64,000 nt of DNA from Tubulanus polymorphus (Eukaryota; Nemertea; Palaeonemertea; Tubulaniformes; Tubulanidae), in assembly GCF_964204645.1 (NCBI RefSeq), contig NC_134036.1:3089501-3153500 (forward strand), written 5' to 3'. Positions 39,066 to 53,600 of this stretch are shown piece after piece. The number at the start of each line of letters is the position of its first letter. Position 1 is the stretch's first letter. A program made the translations under genes and the position numbers. Below the pieces are notes generated by a model. It searched no databases. It was not told the DNA's origin and worked only from the letters and a program-made list of their open reading frames with translations.

Positions 39066-40516
39066 ACTACAATCTATGAAAGTACATAATACAACTATGT
39101 ACATGTATATTCTATGCAGGCATATGTGCCTGTCTAGAATTACTTGAGGTCGATCACTTAATGGACATTTCTTTTTAATTGAATTCAAATCAGAGCGTTT
39201 AAATTAAAATCATTATCATATTTCAAACACGACTCATGTGAATTAGATTAAAATCCAGGGTGAAAAAATAGGACATGATTTCTAAATCTCAACCAGGCAA
39301 ATGAAATTAAGATGGGTGGGAAATACTGACCTGATCTAGGCGCCATCTGGTGTTAATGTATGACGATGGCGATAAGAAAATCAAAATTTTCTCTGCAATG
39401 AATACGAGTCATTGAACGAGAAATATAGGTGTAACTGTTATATTACATGAGACACATATTAGTCACGTACTGGAGAATACTGCAGTGTTTAAAGCTGATC
39501 GTTATACATGGACACATCAGTGATTAAACAGAGAATGTGCTCGACTAAGAGAACTTTAGACATATATAGCAAAGATCAATAATACTGTCTAATCTAGTAT
39601 GTGATGAAAGCTAAAGTATACTTTGTAATAAGTGTACACTTAGTGTATACTGATATACCGAGTAAAGACTTAATTGTATCCTTCGCATTTTAATTTGTAG
39701 CAAAACAGTAGTTCTTTAACTTAATTGTAAAAGAGCATACCAAAGTAAAATGATGGCCAAACTGTAACAGTCATAGGAGAAATTGACTGCATCTATGAAG
39801 CACCTGAAGATATTTCAATTTTATTTCAAAAACTTGAAATGTTGAATCAAGTTTAGAAGCTTATTAATGTAATGGGGAACCCGCAACATCGTCTATTCCA
39901 CCAGATGGCAAGAACTTGGACGGTCTTACGTTGTTCAAAAGTACTTCACTTTCAATGAACTGAACTGAATTTTTTAGACTCCCGAATCCATATATTTTCA
40001 CAGGACCTGCCACATGAACAATTAATTCATTTTTCTACTCGGATATTGGAATAGCTTTCATTAATGATTCATTCAGATTAATTGAAATGTAGAAGAAATC
40101 GAAGGCCGAGTTAACATAGCGACCCTACTAGATACTCTCCTACCGTGAGTAAAATGCTCGATTGCCGCAGGAGGTTAGGTTCCCGATTAGTTTCAGCGGA
40201 AGTAGGCATCAATCTAGATTTAAATCTACGATGATTTGATGGCTCGGGTAATTAATTGGACGGTTATGAGATTGAATGAAGAGGATGGAAAACATTGCGT
40301 GGACGTTTTAATTAAACAATGATCCTGAAATCGAAATTTACCAAAATGTATCATCTGCGTCGAAATTGTTCGCGCTTAAGAATGCAGTTAAAATCCGTTG
40401 ATCCCAAAAATTTTTGAATGTTTTTTTTTCTTTGATCCGAATTTATGAATGTTTATCTGGTTGATGATCGGAGACACAATCCCTGATTCCTGATAAATGA
40501 AAACGCGCTTCCGATC

Positions 40517-43340
40517 CTAGGACGAGAATCTCAACGACACGAATACGGTCGACGCTACAGCGAGGACGACAGCGGCTGCGATCCGGGATCGAGTCCGGAT
40601 CGAGTCGCCGCCGTTGCAATAATGACCCCAACAACACGAGTAATGATTTAACCAGTAACCGTTGACTTCCTTCGGCGGTTCGCACGACACAGCACATCGA
40701 CGAATCACGTGAAGGTCGTCACCACGTTGGAATACTTCTTTCTGCGAAACAAGAAAATAAAAAAACGCGAATTGTAGTTTTCTTTTTTTATAAAAAAAAA
40801 TCTGTGCCGTGTTACGATATGTTGTGTGAGCATAGTATATGTGCAGATTGAGAGTAGGGTCTACGAGGGTTTATAAGTGAGGGTATAATCTATAGTATAC
40901 AGTGTTATGGGTTCAGTATTTAAGGTATAGAATGGAACCTTGTCATAACAACCTCAGATATAACGATCTATTCCTAGAACCATTTTAATATAAGGAATTC
41001 CATACTGAATATAATGAACCTCTTAGTTTGCTGTAACAAGGATCCACTGTATTAGTCTATACTATTAGCATATACTTTACGAAATAGATAACTTTAAAAT
41101 GCTTATAAAGCACGATATATATTGCGGTGCTCGCTACGGGGTCGGGTTTCGTTCTTGTATGAAACAGCTGGTTCGTAAAGCGTGATAAATGACTCGGTAG
41201 AACGCATTAAAAAAGCAACAGATTTTTCAATGAATTTTCTCGTTGAATTCGTTACACCTGCAGCTGATGTTTACGGATTGAACAGGAACAAGAATTGTAA
41301 TCGGTCTAAAAGTGATTTCTACAACAAGTGTCGCATCTGATTGAGAACAATTTTGTGAATAAATAAATGCATGTTTCGGGTTTTTGTATGATACACGCTT
41401 TTATTTGAGAATTTTGGGTATGAAAGTGTTATCTTAATACCAATCTGAGTAAGTGTAGAAGCAGGCTATCAGGTGTCAAAGTGCTGATAAACGATGTGGC
41501 CTTCAGTGTATTGAGGTGTGTATTAGAAAACGTTTTGCTGTATCTGTTAGTTTTTTGTTTTTCTTTTTTCATTACCTCTACCACCACGTCTGAGTGTGGA
41601 TTTTAATTGTTAGTAGGAATTTTAACAAACAAACTGGTTAGTCTTTAACGGTAAAAAAAGAACTGAAGCCTCCATAAATCACTCTAGACGACATCATATC
41701 AAGAATATTGGGCAGGCGAAGATAATCAGCCTGAATTACCGAACCAAAAATGTAGTGTCCACAAAACGACCATCCATTTCTGCGCGCCACTGACTTACTC
41801 TAGACAAAGTGTCGCCACCTGTTTCAATTCAAGTCAGACTTACCTACAACGTGATATTACGAGAAAAAGAAACAAGTGGTCAGGCAGCATTATCCACATT
41901 CCCTGAGATTTCCAGGTTTTGCCAAAATTTGTAAAAATTTGTTTTCCAGGTCAGTGGCGCAACCCAGCTACATGCGAAAGTAACAAAAACCGTTGATGAT
42001 GATGTCATAGGGGGATTTATGAAGACAGGCAGCGCACCACCCTCCGTTTGGAGGGGATGTTTGAACTTACAACGCAGACCGTGCCGACGACATTTTGCAC
42101 GTCTTCCTCGCTGCAGGTCGGTAGTTGAGTCGGCGTAAACGGATCCAGACAACGTTTCATGTTTATACGACTCTGGAAGTAACCGGGACTGAGCTCCGGT
42201 AACAACGCATTCTCCGACACGCTTTCATCGCCGACGCATGTGTAACAATGCCAGCCGTTAACAACTGAAATTTGATAAATAAAACGCACATCGGTTACTC
42301 ATCAATATAGATCGAGACTTGTTATCGTTGCCCCAGCCCTAAGCTTGCGTTTACTGGACTCAGGTTTAGCAGAATCATGATCATATGTTTGCAACAAGCT
42401 CAACAATGATGACCAATTGAACACTAACGATGAGTAGAGGTTACTAATTAGTATCTCGTTAGTAACCTGCGTATATTTCATTTTCATTATTGGATATAAA
42501 TCACTGACATTCACAAACCGTCTGAGGATAAGCCTGACTGATTATAAAAGCTTACGACCAACTACCTGACTAACTTAGGTGACAAGATTATCGACAGGAC
42601 AGTTTCTTTAAAAGAAGTTCTCAATTCTCAATAAAATAATTCTCTAGTCAATTTCAATTGTTTAAATTATTCAGTTCATCATAAATAAATTTAGGAATTG
42701 GGCCTAATCGTTTTTATGACACTTAGTCACAAGGTTCTATAGGCCCAAATATAAATTTCCGAAATGTAGAAAGATATATCGGAAAAACTCCTAATATCTT
42801 ACCAATCTGTAGGGAAGATTAACATGCCATCCCCGGAACCATAAGGTATCCATATAAAATAAACAAGGGCCAGGGATCTCACTTTCAATGATTAATTCAG
42901 ATAGGCCTATACTATCTGACTATGAGTCACTAAATTAAATTGATGACTTGATTCTGTCACAACTTCTCAAAATCTGGCCCCGCCCTTTTGTTTGTTGTTA
43001 AGCCACACGATCATCTTGTTCCCATTTACACATTAAACACCTTTCTTTTCCACCCTCCCCGCTTCGTTTCGTAATTTTCGACCCCTTATGCTTGTGCTCC
43101 CACAATAAATATACCGAATTGAATTGACCTAAATCTCAACGATTCAATTTCAAAATCTCACTTTCGATCTCATTACCGACGGAATAAAGGTGAAAAACGT
43201 ATCGTATTTCGCGCCGATAGACGCAGAGTTTCATTGTTTTATGTTTAAGGGTATGAATCGATAGGCTTACCGAGCAATAAGGCTGCAAAAACGGCCGAAA
43301 TCAAATGGAATTTCGATGATGATATCATGGGCGCCGCCAT
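40517..43340 (-). CDS. GPI-anchored three-finger (Ly6/uPAR/CD59-type) protein
   Basis: Three minus-strand exons: 43340-43271, 42264-42071 and 40741-40517; 489 nt, 162 aa, in phase with GT-AG junctions. Exon 1 encodes a signal peptide (hydrophobic A-V-F-A-A-L-L-L core, cleavage expected near residues 25-27). The mature domain opens W-H-C-Y-T-C and has ten cysteines, ending in the hallmark C-C then C-N (S-C-C-W-G-H-Y-C-N). A Gly/Asp/Ser omega-site region and a hydrophobic C-terminal tail (A-A-A-V-V-L-A-V-A) predict GPI attachment at the cell surface. Invertebrate members act in septate junctions, ion-channel modulation or immunity; none can be chosen here. It is divergent from the giant zinc-finger gene, 1.3 kb between start codons. 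Confidence 0.88.
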
Positions 43341-44659
43341 CTTGTTTCTCTCTAGTCCCACCTATCTCCAGCAACCTATTTACTCAAAAAGGCCAACAAA
43401 GGAAATTTAGGCGTTTCACACTAAAATTAAAAAATTCTATATTCGAAACCAGCCTAGGCACCCGATACCTAATTTTCTAAGGGTACCTAAAATGCCCAAG
43501 TTAAGGTGAAGAACATTTTTGATAAATTACTTTCTCTTGTCTTCAACTTCACAAAGTTACTGGGTTTAAGATTGAAACAGTGTCACTATTTGCACTGAAA
43601 TGGGAAATTTCCGCTAAAGTTGACTTATGCAAAACACAATTAATTCATTCATAGTCGCAGGAACCGAGGAAGGCGATAATAAGCTAATTCTTTAATTTCT
43701 CCAAGCTTATTTTTGTTTCTATTTTCATTTCTTAACTTTTAACTTATTTTCAATTTCTCTTCATTACATATATAGGGGTTACAGGCCAGAAAGAATTATT
43801 CCGTTTAGGAGTTCTTCAGAAACTAATAAGGCCAAAGAACAAAATGCCAAGTCTTTCTATCGCGAGAAGAACACTGGTGATTTGAAGATAGAAATAGAAT
43901 CTAGATAATTTCAAATGTCAAATTTAAGAAACGTGAAAATTGTTTCCAATTCAAAATTTGAAAGAAAAGGTATTTATGGGAATATTTTTTTTCGGTGATG
44001 TATCGACACTATTCTCGCTTGCGCGATTACGGCTCAATCTCTCAAGGTCGTTGAGCCAATATTTACTGGCCCTAAAAATTGTATCACGTAGACCAAATGT
44101 AATGCCTTATTTAAGCTTTGATTGACGTTTTAGTATTTCGTAAGTAAATGTGCATGTAATTTACGAGTTTTGTAGAATTGAGTTACACAGAAAATTAGAT
44201 TTGAGTGGAGGGGAACTTCACAAGTTCAGTGGTCGCTGCACACGCAGGCCAGAATGAGAAGAACAGTCTGGTTAGTACCCTCTCACTTATCCGAATTGTT
44301 TGTGTAGGAGCTGCGGTCCTGGTGGATTTATTCGCCACAGGGTTCAACTAGGTACTCGTAGCAAAATACACTCCAGAAAATGACTGCAAAACAACAATGC
44401 AGTTTTCTCCGCCTGAGGCGCGCTTAATCTCATCTGGGGCCCCCTTCCGAGGCCTTCCTTCTGCATCAACTTTCCAATATTTTGCCCTTTTTTGATAGAA
44501 TGCCTTTAGAACAATTGGGCACTCAAAATTTCCTAGCCAAGGTCCTACCGAGAAATCTTTGAAAAACCCCCTCATTGCCCAAATAATTATTGGCTTACGG
44601 TTTGTTTTTTTTCGAATTTCAGTAGTGTGGTTTGATTGTAGTAGGTGTTTTTAACAAGG
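43341..44659. promoter_or_regulatory. Divergent region between the Ly6-type and zinc-finger genes
   Basis: 1.3 kb between start codons; no TATA box or other clear element. Short frames at 43940-44125 and 44348-44575 are not supported as genes. Confidence 0.35.
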
Positions 44660-47600
44660 ATGAAATCAAAAGATCGATGCAGAATTCAACCGTGTTGCGT
44701 TCAGCTGACCAGAGACTCGAATCTCGACAATCTCGCGATTTCACTCATTCGCAAACAAAATCGCAAACAAAAGGGTACGAAAATGATGAATTCGGCTGGT
44801 AACCAGCTACTGGGCCCAGTTTCACGAACAAGGGTTTAGGCCAAACTCAAATTTTTGGTGTAATTGCTATTGGTTACTTCATGTTTTCGATGAGGACAAC
44901 AATTCAAACTTAACCGTTTTAGGCTTAAACTTTCTCATGAAACTGGACCCAGCCCGCAATCATCAAAATCAAACCATTCATAGTCCATCATTTCTGAAAT
45001 CGCTGTTTTTTTTTGCAGGTGATGCGAGTAAGAAAAATGGAAACGGCGATCAATATCTAGACGAAGATATAAGTTTTGGTACGTGGCGAATTTCGTTTTT
45101 TAACATTGATTCTTAGGCAGGTTTCCATTGGTCTCTATCGATTCTGAAATCTTTTCTCCCATATTTTGATTTCGAACAGAATAGGCTCTACCTATTCCGG
45201 AGAGGAATAATCTGTAAATCCGAAAGGAGCGGCTGGTTAAGAGTTTGTAATCCAGATTTGCTTATTCCTAAACCAGGATTTATTTAGGGCCTAATCAAAA
45301 CCAGTCTTAATGTCCCACATATACGCCTGAAGCTGCCCCACACATAGACCTTGAATTGCCCAATACCTACACCCGGAGCTGTTCCACGCATACACATGGA
45401 GCCACCCAATACAAACACCTGAAGCTGCCAATGATACAAATACCTGGAGCCACCCAATACAAACTGTGCTGTCCCTCACATGCACCCGGAACTATCCCAT
45501 GCAGACACCCAAAGCTGTCCCAACTGTTCCTGAGATCAAATCAGTCAAAAATTGTTTATTTTAGTTATAATCTTTTCCCTATAGGTGGCACTGATGTAAA
45601 TAATGATGATGATGACGGAGATGATGAGTACGATCCGTCTGCCGACGTCGAAGACAGCGATGACGAGGAAATCCACACGTTCGAAACGAACAAACAAGTC
45701 AAGAATTATCGCCAAAAAACTCTCGTCACCGCGACGACGACTAAAAAGAAAAACTCTCGCTCGAACAATCGTCAACGGCGACGATCACCGCGACATCAGC
45801 GACAACGACGCGCAAGTTTACGGTCGTCGGCGAAATCGGACGATTTGACGTCGACTTCGGAGGATGACGACGAGTTGGAATATTCCGGCGCCGGGGACGA
45901 CGACGATGATTCGTTATCTTCTATGACGAGCATCGATTTGGACGACTTCGCGAAGAATTCATTACTCGGTATTGTCGATGAATCGCAGATCGGTAAAACG
46001 GCGTCGTTGGAACAATTCGTTGCTTCGTGGACCCCGAAAATCGAAGCGCAAACCGGAAAACCGAAATCGCGATGTAGACAAAGAAGCCGATCGCGACGGA
46101 AAACGCCCCCGCAACAATCGCAGGAACAATCGGGATGTGTCGCCGCGATGACGACCGCGCGACGTAAATCGTTGACCGACGTCACCGAAGTTTTAGGCGA
46201 ATTATGCGGCGAATTCAGTAGCTCAGATAGTTCGGTGGTCGAAGTGGCACGAATCGACCACCAGCCGGTCAAACCGGGCAATACTAAACAGACGTTAGAA
46301 TGGACATCGAGCGGCGTAGGGGACGACGTCATTCATCGAAATATTTGGGACGATATTTCGAAATATTCGATTGCGTCGTCGACGCGATCCCGAAAGCCGC
46401 GGTCGTCGAGACGGAGTCCACGTTCGAAAAGTTTCGAGGATCATAGAGTTAAACCGGTTAGAATGGCTCCCCCTAGACGGCGGTCTTTACCGGGCGGTGC
46501 CGTAGCGTCTACGAGGAGCCGATCTAGTCCGCGGTTGATGGCTGCCGCAGCCGTCGCTACGAACGTACGTGAAAAACGGTCGAAAAAGACGATTGAATCA
46601 AAAACGCAAATCGAAAATAGAAAAGTTAAGAATTCTACGACCGAGGAGACCACTACGTCTACCCCGACGAGCGAGATTACCCTCTATAGCGACGACATAT
46701 CGAAATCTTCACTTACCGACGAAATACAACCGAAAAAGGAAAATGTCATATTGGGAGTTTTTCCTGGGTCTGCTCCTCAAGAGGAGCATTCACCTTCGAG
46801 CGAGATTTTACCGAGCGGCGGGGACAACGTGTCAAAGACTTTGCTAGCGGATGATAGCGATGATTTGCGGGTTTTTAGACCATTGATGCTTCCTGAAAAT
46901 GAGGAGGATGAGGTGGACAATGATGGGGAAATTCTGTTCCTCGACGACAAGTCAGGAGTTTTTTCGAAAAAGAAACCCGGAGACGTCGACGATTACGATG
47001 AAAGTAGTGCCACCTCGGTGGAAGTTGTTAAATTAGAAAAAGAAGGCGATGCGGTTTCGGTCGATGATTCGAACGCTTCGGATGAAGGATTAGAAAATTT
47101 GGGGAAACTGTCTTCGAAAATTTCCGCGTCGAAAAAGTTTGAGGATGAGTTTGACGGCAAGAAAACAATTTTCCTCTCAAGTGGCGATACGCGCGTTAAC
47201 CAATCACAGGGTATTAAACATTCTGGCAGCAGCCAATCGGATCATGTTACATGCGAATCCAACCAATCATCGTCTCCGAAAGATGCGGCTATTCTTCCAG
47301 CTGTACAATCGCAGGATATGATTGGCCGGAATGATGACAAGTCTAGCCAATCATCACCTCAGTTGGAATCTAAATCTCAATCACGGCACGCGAATGAAAT
47401 TCAGGATGGAACGTCTGACCAATTACAGTGCTCAATTGACAGTTCTGACCAATCGCAGAAGAAGGATCCAATATCAGACCAATCACAACGCACAAATGAA
47501 TCTGAGAAATCGCTGAATGAAACATTTGACCAATCACTGTGCTCAATTGACAAATCTGACCAATCATTGACCTCCAACCATAAAACTGACCAATCAGAAA

Positions 47601-50600
47601 GTTTGGACATTGAAACCAGCCAAACAGAGGAATCTATTCATAAATCTAATCAATTGCAGCAAAGTGTGGTCTGTGAATCTGGTCAATCGCAGAAACCGGT
47701 GAAAAAATTTAACCAATCAGAGCAGAGTTCGTTCTGCCAGTCTGACCAATCGCATGAAACAGTGGATATATCCAACCAATCGCCACACCGTTCTGAGAAT
47801 AGTCCCAACCAATCAGAAGATGAATTCGTGAGTTTGAAACGAATGCACGATAAGAGCACGGCGATTTATCATGTTTTGTCCGGGTCGAATAACACTGATA
47901 AGAGATTACCTCGTGAAGATTCACCAGGTGAGTTATTAATATAAAATCCGAGAATGAAAAATTGTAATGTACAGAGTAGATATGCGGCCATTCGGGTAAA
48001 CTTTTAAACTCAGTAGAATTGAGAAACAATGTGTCTTAACCTAACAGTAAGCTGTTAACTGTCTAGCCTAACAGTAAAATTTAAATCAGTAACTGTGGTC
48101 CATAGTTTTTAAAACCCATCCTCTATGTTACTAATGGTGATGTTTATCGGGCTTTTTTCCTATTTTCAGATTATCGCAGTTTTATTACGGGTCTCCAATT
48201 TTGTCCTCCTTCAATCATCAAATCATCACCGCCTCACCTGCCAGAGACAGCTGAATCGAAACGTCAACGACAGAAATCCAGACTAGGTTTGTGTTACTGT
48301 ACATATAGGCCTATTGTATATAACTGTAACATAGATGCTCGAACACTGTTCAGAGAATTGAACTGATAATCACTGAGCTTACACTTATTGGATAGACGTA
48401 ACTACAGTAGAACCTGCGTATCAGATCGAAATCGAATATAATATTTTATTGATAATAAGCAAAACTGATAGTTGATGACTTAACAGTTTATTCTGACAGT
48501 TTCAACTAGAATTCAGCATCGGAGAAATAAAAATAACACAATAACATTATTCATGTTTATCATGTGATTTTGGGTTCTCTGATGATGAAGCTAAGTCAAA
48601 ACTTCGTAGAAACTGTCAGAAAATAAATTGTTAAATCTTCAACTGTGGAGTTTGTTCATCAACTCGGAAATACTGAGATTGATATCAGTCTCTACGGGTC
48701 ATTGTATTTCACATCCGCAGTAACCTATTCCTCATAACACTGAACCGATTTATTTTTAGACGAATTACGCCGGAAACTGGAAGAATTAAACGACGATGAT
48801 AAGAGTTTATCAACTGCATCGACGCAGACAATTAGCTGTAACCGTCCGTATGTTTGTCCGGTAAGTGTGCGGAGAGCTGACACTGTGACAGTCACTGTCC
48901 CAATCTCAATGAATATCAAATCCCTGTCATCCCCTGTATCAACTAGTGAAGTGGTATGTTTTTCAAACCCTTCACTCCTACTTTCTACGCCTGCAATCAG
49001 TCACATTAACTCTTTCTCCTTTGTAGTGATCACTTATTGAGTCCTGTATTGTGTTTGTTCAGGGTGGCCACTTTCCTGGAAATCAGGGAAAAGTCAGGAA
49101 ATGTTTTTTTTTCCTTATAAAATTCAGGGAATTTTGTAGAAAAGATCTCAGGGAAATTTGTTAAGGTTGCTTGTCATACCTAAAATCAAACAGTTTGCCT
49201 CTTTGCCATATATGACTGTGTTAATTGATGGATTCTTAACAGATCATGTCAGAGAAAACAACGTATACATGTCAGGGAACAGTTGGGGATAAAGCAAGTC
49301 TAATAGAAATTGTATTCACAGTCCAATAATTGTGAAGGACAAACTTCTGAGATACTTTATTTATATCGGAACATTTCAATTCATGTCACGTGCTGCCATC
49401 TTTCTATTTTCGTCGAAACTACTTACCTTTCTCGCTGGTATGATTCTCTGTTAGAGCTACTAAGTATGTCCTGATGAACTATTTAAATTCAAATTTCTCT
49501 TACGATTATCCCCATGGATCTTGACCGGAACAAACTTTTCCATTAATTCACTGAAATATTTGTTTAATTTGCATACATGTTCAACACCGAATTTATAGCT
49601 TGGTCGAGTTGAATACTTAAACATTTGAATAATTGTGGGGAAAGAGAAGAACCTACGAAAAGAAACTCAATTATTTGGCAATCCAAACCTATTTCCCTTT
49701 GAAATACAAGTTGGATTATCCAGCACATGCAGATGGCATCTCTGAAATTGATCTAACCTGTCAGCTTACTATGATGAATGCTGAGAATTAATATAGTGTT
49801 ATGAGATGGTTATCACATGTTTTGGTCATGCACTATGTCCTTTCACATATTTTGGTCATGCACTATGTCCTTTCCGCTGGTTCAAATGATTTATCAAGAG
49901 ATAGGCCTATATGATATATGAGAATATAGATGATAGATAAGAGAAGTCTCTACAGTGAGAATATCTAATCTGTAGCCTCATATTTCAGAACAAAACGCAT
50001 TATTTTTCCTTTCCTACTTATTTGATGATGAAAGTATCTGAATAATTAGTGATTGATTTATAGAAATAATGAATCGGAATTTTTGGAAGCAGGATTTTAA
50101 AGGGGTATCTGGGCTGTATCTGCCACTGCTGCACTACACCGCACTGACCTGACCGCAACACATTTGACTGTACCACATTCAACAACTTCAGCATTTTCAT
50201 GTATTTAAGATATGCGGTTACGATTTCTGGACGCTGAGCGAGCAGCAAACTCACATGAGCGGTCATCGTCAGGACGCGGTCAGTCTGCACGTCAACCTGT
50301 GTCTAGAGGCTATGATCGAACGTAGACGACTCGGTTTAGTCGTCAACATGCCCAATTTCGCGCACCGGTGCCCGTCGTGCGAGGCTGATTTCTCCGGAAG
50401 AGACGCACTCGGACATCATGCAAGATTTTTCGATAATTACACGCAGCAGTACGCGTTTCACAGTCACGTCTACACCGATCCATCGTGCGTCGATGATAAT
50501 CTCAACGAGCTCATCTCACAAACAGGTAATAGAATCAAAGCTGATCGTTGAGCATGGTCGCATTGTGCGCAGGGTCCCCAGGTCAAAAAACTAAAGCAGT

Positions 50601-53600
50601 TTAGATTAAATAAAACTATTTGTTTTTGATTGGGTCTTATTTATTATGATGTTTCCTCGATGAAAATGGCTAGAAATTTTATTTCTAAATTCCGACCACC
50701 ATGAGAATGTGACAGCATAGCGCATGCAATGAACCATGTCCTGGCGCCACCAGCCAGGACATGGTTCATTGCAAAGTTTTGCCATCTATCAGAAATAATC
50801 AGAACTAAAAACGTCTGGTGCGGGCACATAGAGTTATAAGGATAGTGTGCTATACAATACTATATTGACGAGCTGATTTCGTCATATGCACAAGAAATAA
50901 CAATTTTTTTATGAGCCCAGCTTGTCATACGCGGCAAAAGGGTAATAGGAGGGATTGGTTTGTCGATAGGTGGGTGGGTTAGGAGAAGAAAAAGGAGTAA
51001 TTTAGAAAAGAGTAGCATGTAATGAGGGATAGTTTTTGAAACGTTTGGTTAGGTTTGCAAGTTGGATATAGATTTTGAGGAGGGAGTGTAAGTTGAGATA
51101 TGAAGATATTGCATTGCAAAATTAGAATTAGAATTTTTTCCTTCTCATAGACTATGTGTGTAAGACGAAAATCAACAAAGACAACCTGGCTGCTCTGCGA
51201 GATATGGCTGAAAATCTCGCCACCCCTATTTCAGCTACTGAACAACCAGACAGCAAGCAACTAACTGAAGATTCTAACATCCCGAAAAACTCAACAGAGA
51301 TTCTTACGGTTGATGTGAAAAAGTCACAACCACCACCGATGAAGGTGACCGAACATGAAATCACTGAGTTTTCACTGCTAGGTGAACCAGTATCTGGAAA
51401 TGATGTTGAAAAGAATTTGGCCATGTTGCAAGATTTGGCAGAAAATTTGGTATTCAATTCTGAAAATAAAGATGACGCGTCAAAAAGTGAAGTTGCGGTG
51501 GAGACCGAAGCCTGCAAAATGCTCAGTGTTGATGAAATTTCTACCTCGAATGTCGATTCTCAACTTTCAGAGAATGTCGAAAAAGTTGCCAATGGCAGGG
51601 ATCATGGCAATAACATGATCATTGAAAAACAGGAGAAAGAGGATGGCAAGGAATACTACTGTGATAAAAGCCTTTCTGAGAATCCGAATGTGATTACAAA
51701 CAGCTCTGTTATTCAGAAAGTTGCTTCTGAAAATAGAAATGAGCCTATGGTGATGAAAAGTGATGATTTGAATCTCGATGTCTCCATAAATGAGGACAAT
51801 ATAAAATACTCTAATGAAAGCCAGTTTGAAAGTCAGAGTGCGATAATAAATACGCCTGTAGTGATAGATTCTGAAAAAGTCCAAAACCTTGAAACAGCTG
51901 AAAATAGAAGCATTGAAAATGTTGATTCAGATGAGAATGCAGCAAAGAAAACTTCATCTCCCAGTAGGGAAATCGTAAAGACAACTGAAAAGTGTGAAAT
52001 TCTGCCATTGAACGAGAACTTTCCTGTTGATAAACTAGAACAAGAAGCAAATCTAGAAATTGAAAAGATTTCAACAGATGATCATTGTTCTGATAAAACT
52101 TCTACCGATAAGGAAATTAATTTGGAGCAAATGGATGATTTTGAAGTGCCGCCACTGAATGAGAAATTCTCTTTGGATGATAAACAAGATGAGTCAAATT
52201 TATCGAATACACAAGGAGAAATTGTCGAAAGCACAACGGTTGTTCGAGTGAAATCACCAAGCAAAACAACGGAGATCGAAATAAGTACTGGCACAGCTGT
52301 CACTAATAGTGAGGCGACTTCAGCTGATCAGGAATCACTTACCAAAGTTAAAAACACATTTACCTCAGAAATGGACAAGGAATCTAAAGATGTTGAGATG
52401 AGCGATGTATCTCAGACTAGTGCTGATGATATGGAGGTAACGGAAATATGTGCTGCGAAAATCTTAGCAAATACAAACCTCGAAAACTCTATGCCAGAAA
52501 AAATAGATCTAGCCCTAGAAGAGTCGAAATGTGAATGTGTTGATGATTCTGCTGTGACAAAAACTGGCATTGAATTAGAAATTGCTGATTTGACCACTAG
52601 TGACCCTAGAGAACAGCTGAGTACTGAATCTCTTGATGTTGCCAAAGACTCAATAGCATGTAGGTCACCAAGAGCCAGCATCCCGGACATTAGTGGTTCC
52701 ATAGAACAGCTGAGTACAGAATCTCTTGATGCTGCCAAAGACTCAATAGCATGTAGGTCGCCAAGAGCCAGAATCCCGGACACTAGTGGTTCAATAGAAC
52801 AGCTGAGTGCAGAATCTCTTGATGCAAAAGACTCAATAGCAGAAGCTGAATGTAGGTCACCACGAGCAAGCATCCCGGACACAAGTGGTTCAATAGAACA
52901 GCTGAGTACAGAATCTCTTGATGCAAAAGACTCAATAGCAGAAGCTGAATGTAGGTCGCCAAGAGCCAGCATCCCGGACACTAGTGGTCCCATAGAACAG
53001 CTGAGTACAGAATCTCTTGATGCAAAAGACTCAATAGCAGAAGCTGAATGTAGGTCGTCAAGAGCCAGCATCCCTGACACTAGTGGTTCCATAGAACAGC
53101 TGAGTACAGAATCTCTTGATGCAAAAGACTCAATAGCAGAAGCTGAATGTAGGTCGTCAAGAGCCAGCATCCCTGACACTAGTGGTTCCATAGAACAGCT
53201 TAGTACAGAATCTTTTGATGCAAAAGACTCAATAGCAGAAGCTGAATGTAGGTCACCAAGAGCCAGCATCCCGGACACAAGTGGTTCCATAGAACAGCTG
53301 AGTACAGAATCTCTTGATGCAAAAGACTCAATGGCAGAACCTGAATGTAGGTCGCCAAGAGCCAGCATCCCAGACACTAGTGATTCCATAGAACAGCTGA
53401 GTACAGAATCTCTTGATGCAAAAGACTCAATAGCAGAAGCTGAATGTAGGTCACCAAGAGCCAGCATCCCGGACACAAGTGGTTCCATAGAACAGCTGAG
53501 TACAGAATCTCTCAATGAGAAAGACTCAATAGCAGAAGCTGAATGTAGGTCACCAAGAGCAAGCATCCCGGACACTAGTGGTTCAATAGAACAGCTGAGT

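Larger units (their letters stand above)
35925..40516. other. Thioredoxin 3' flank and intergenic DNA
   Basis: No gene recognised. It holds AATAAA signals (about 36889, 37356-37361), a 57-bp tandem duplication (about 36975-37075), a ribozyme-like remnant (37542-37580) and two short DNA transposons (38465 and 38948). An inverted repeat AATCAAACCCG / CGGGTTTGAT occurs at about 36017-36066 in the thioredoxin 3' UTR. Confidence 0.55.

Noticed and set aside
45356-45584. Upstream extension of zinc-finger exon 3 as coding
   Set aside because: This is degenerate 30-bp repeat in intron 2; the acceptor at 45584 gives correct phase with exons 1 and 2.
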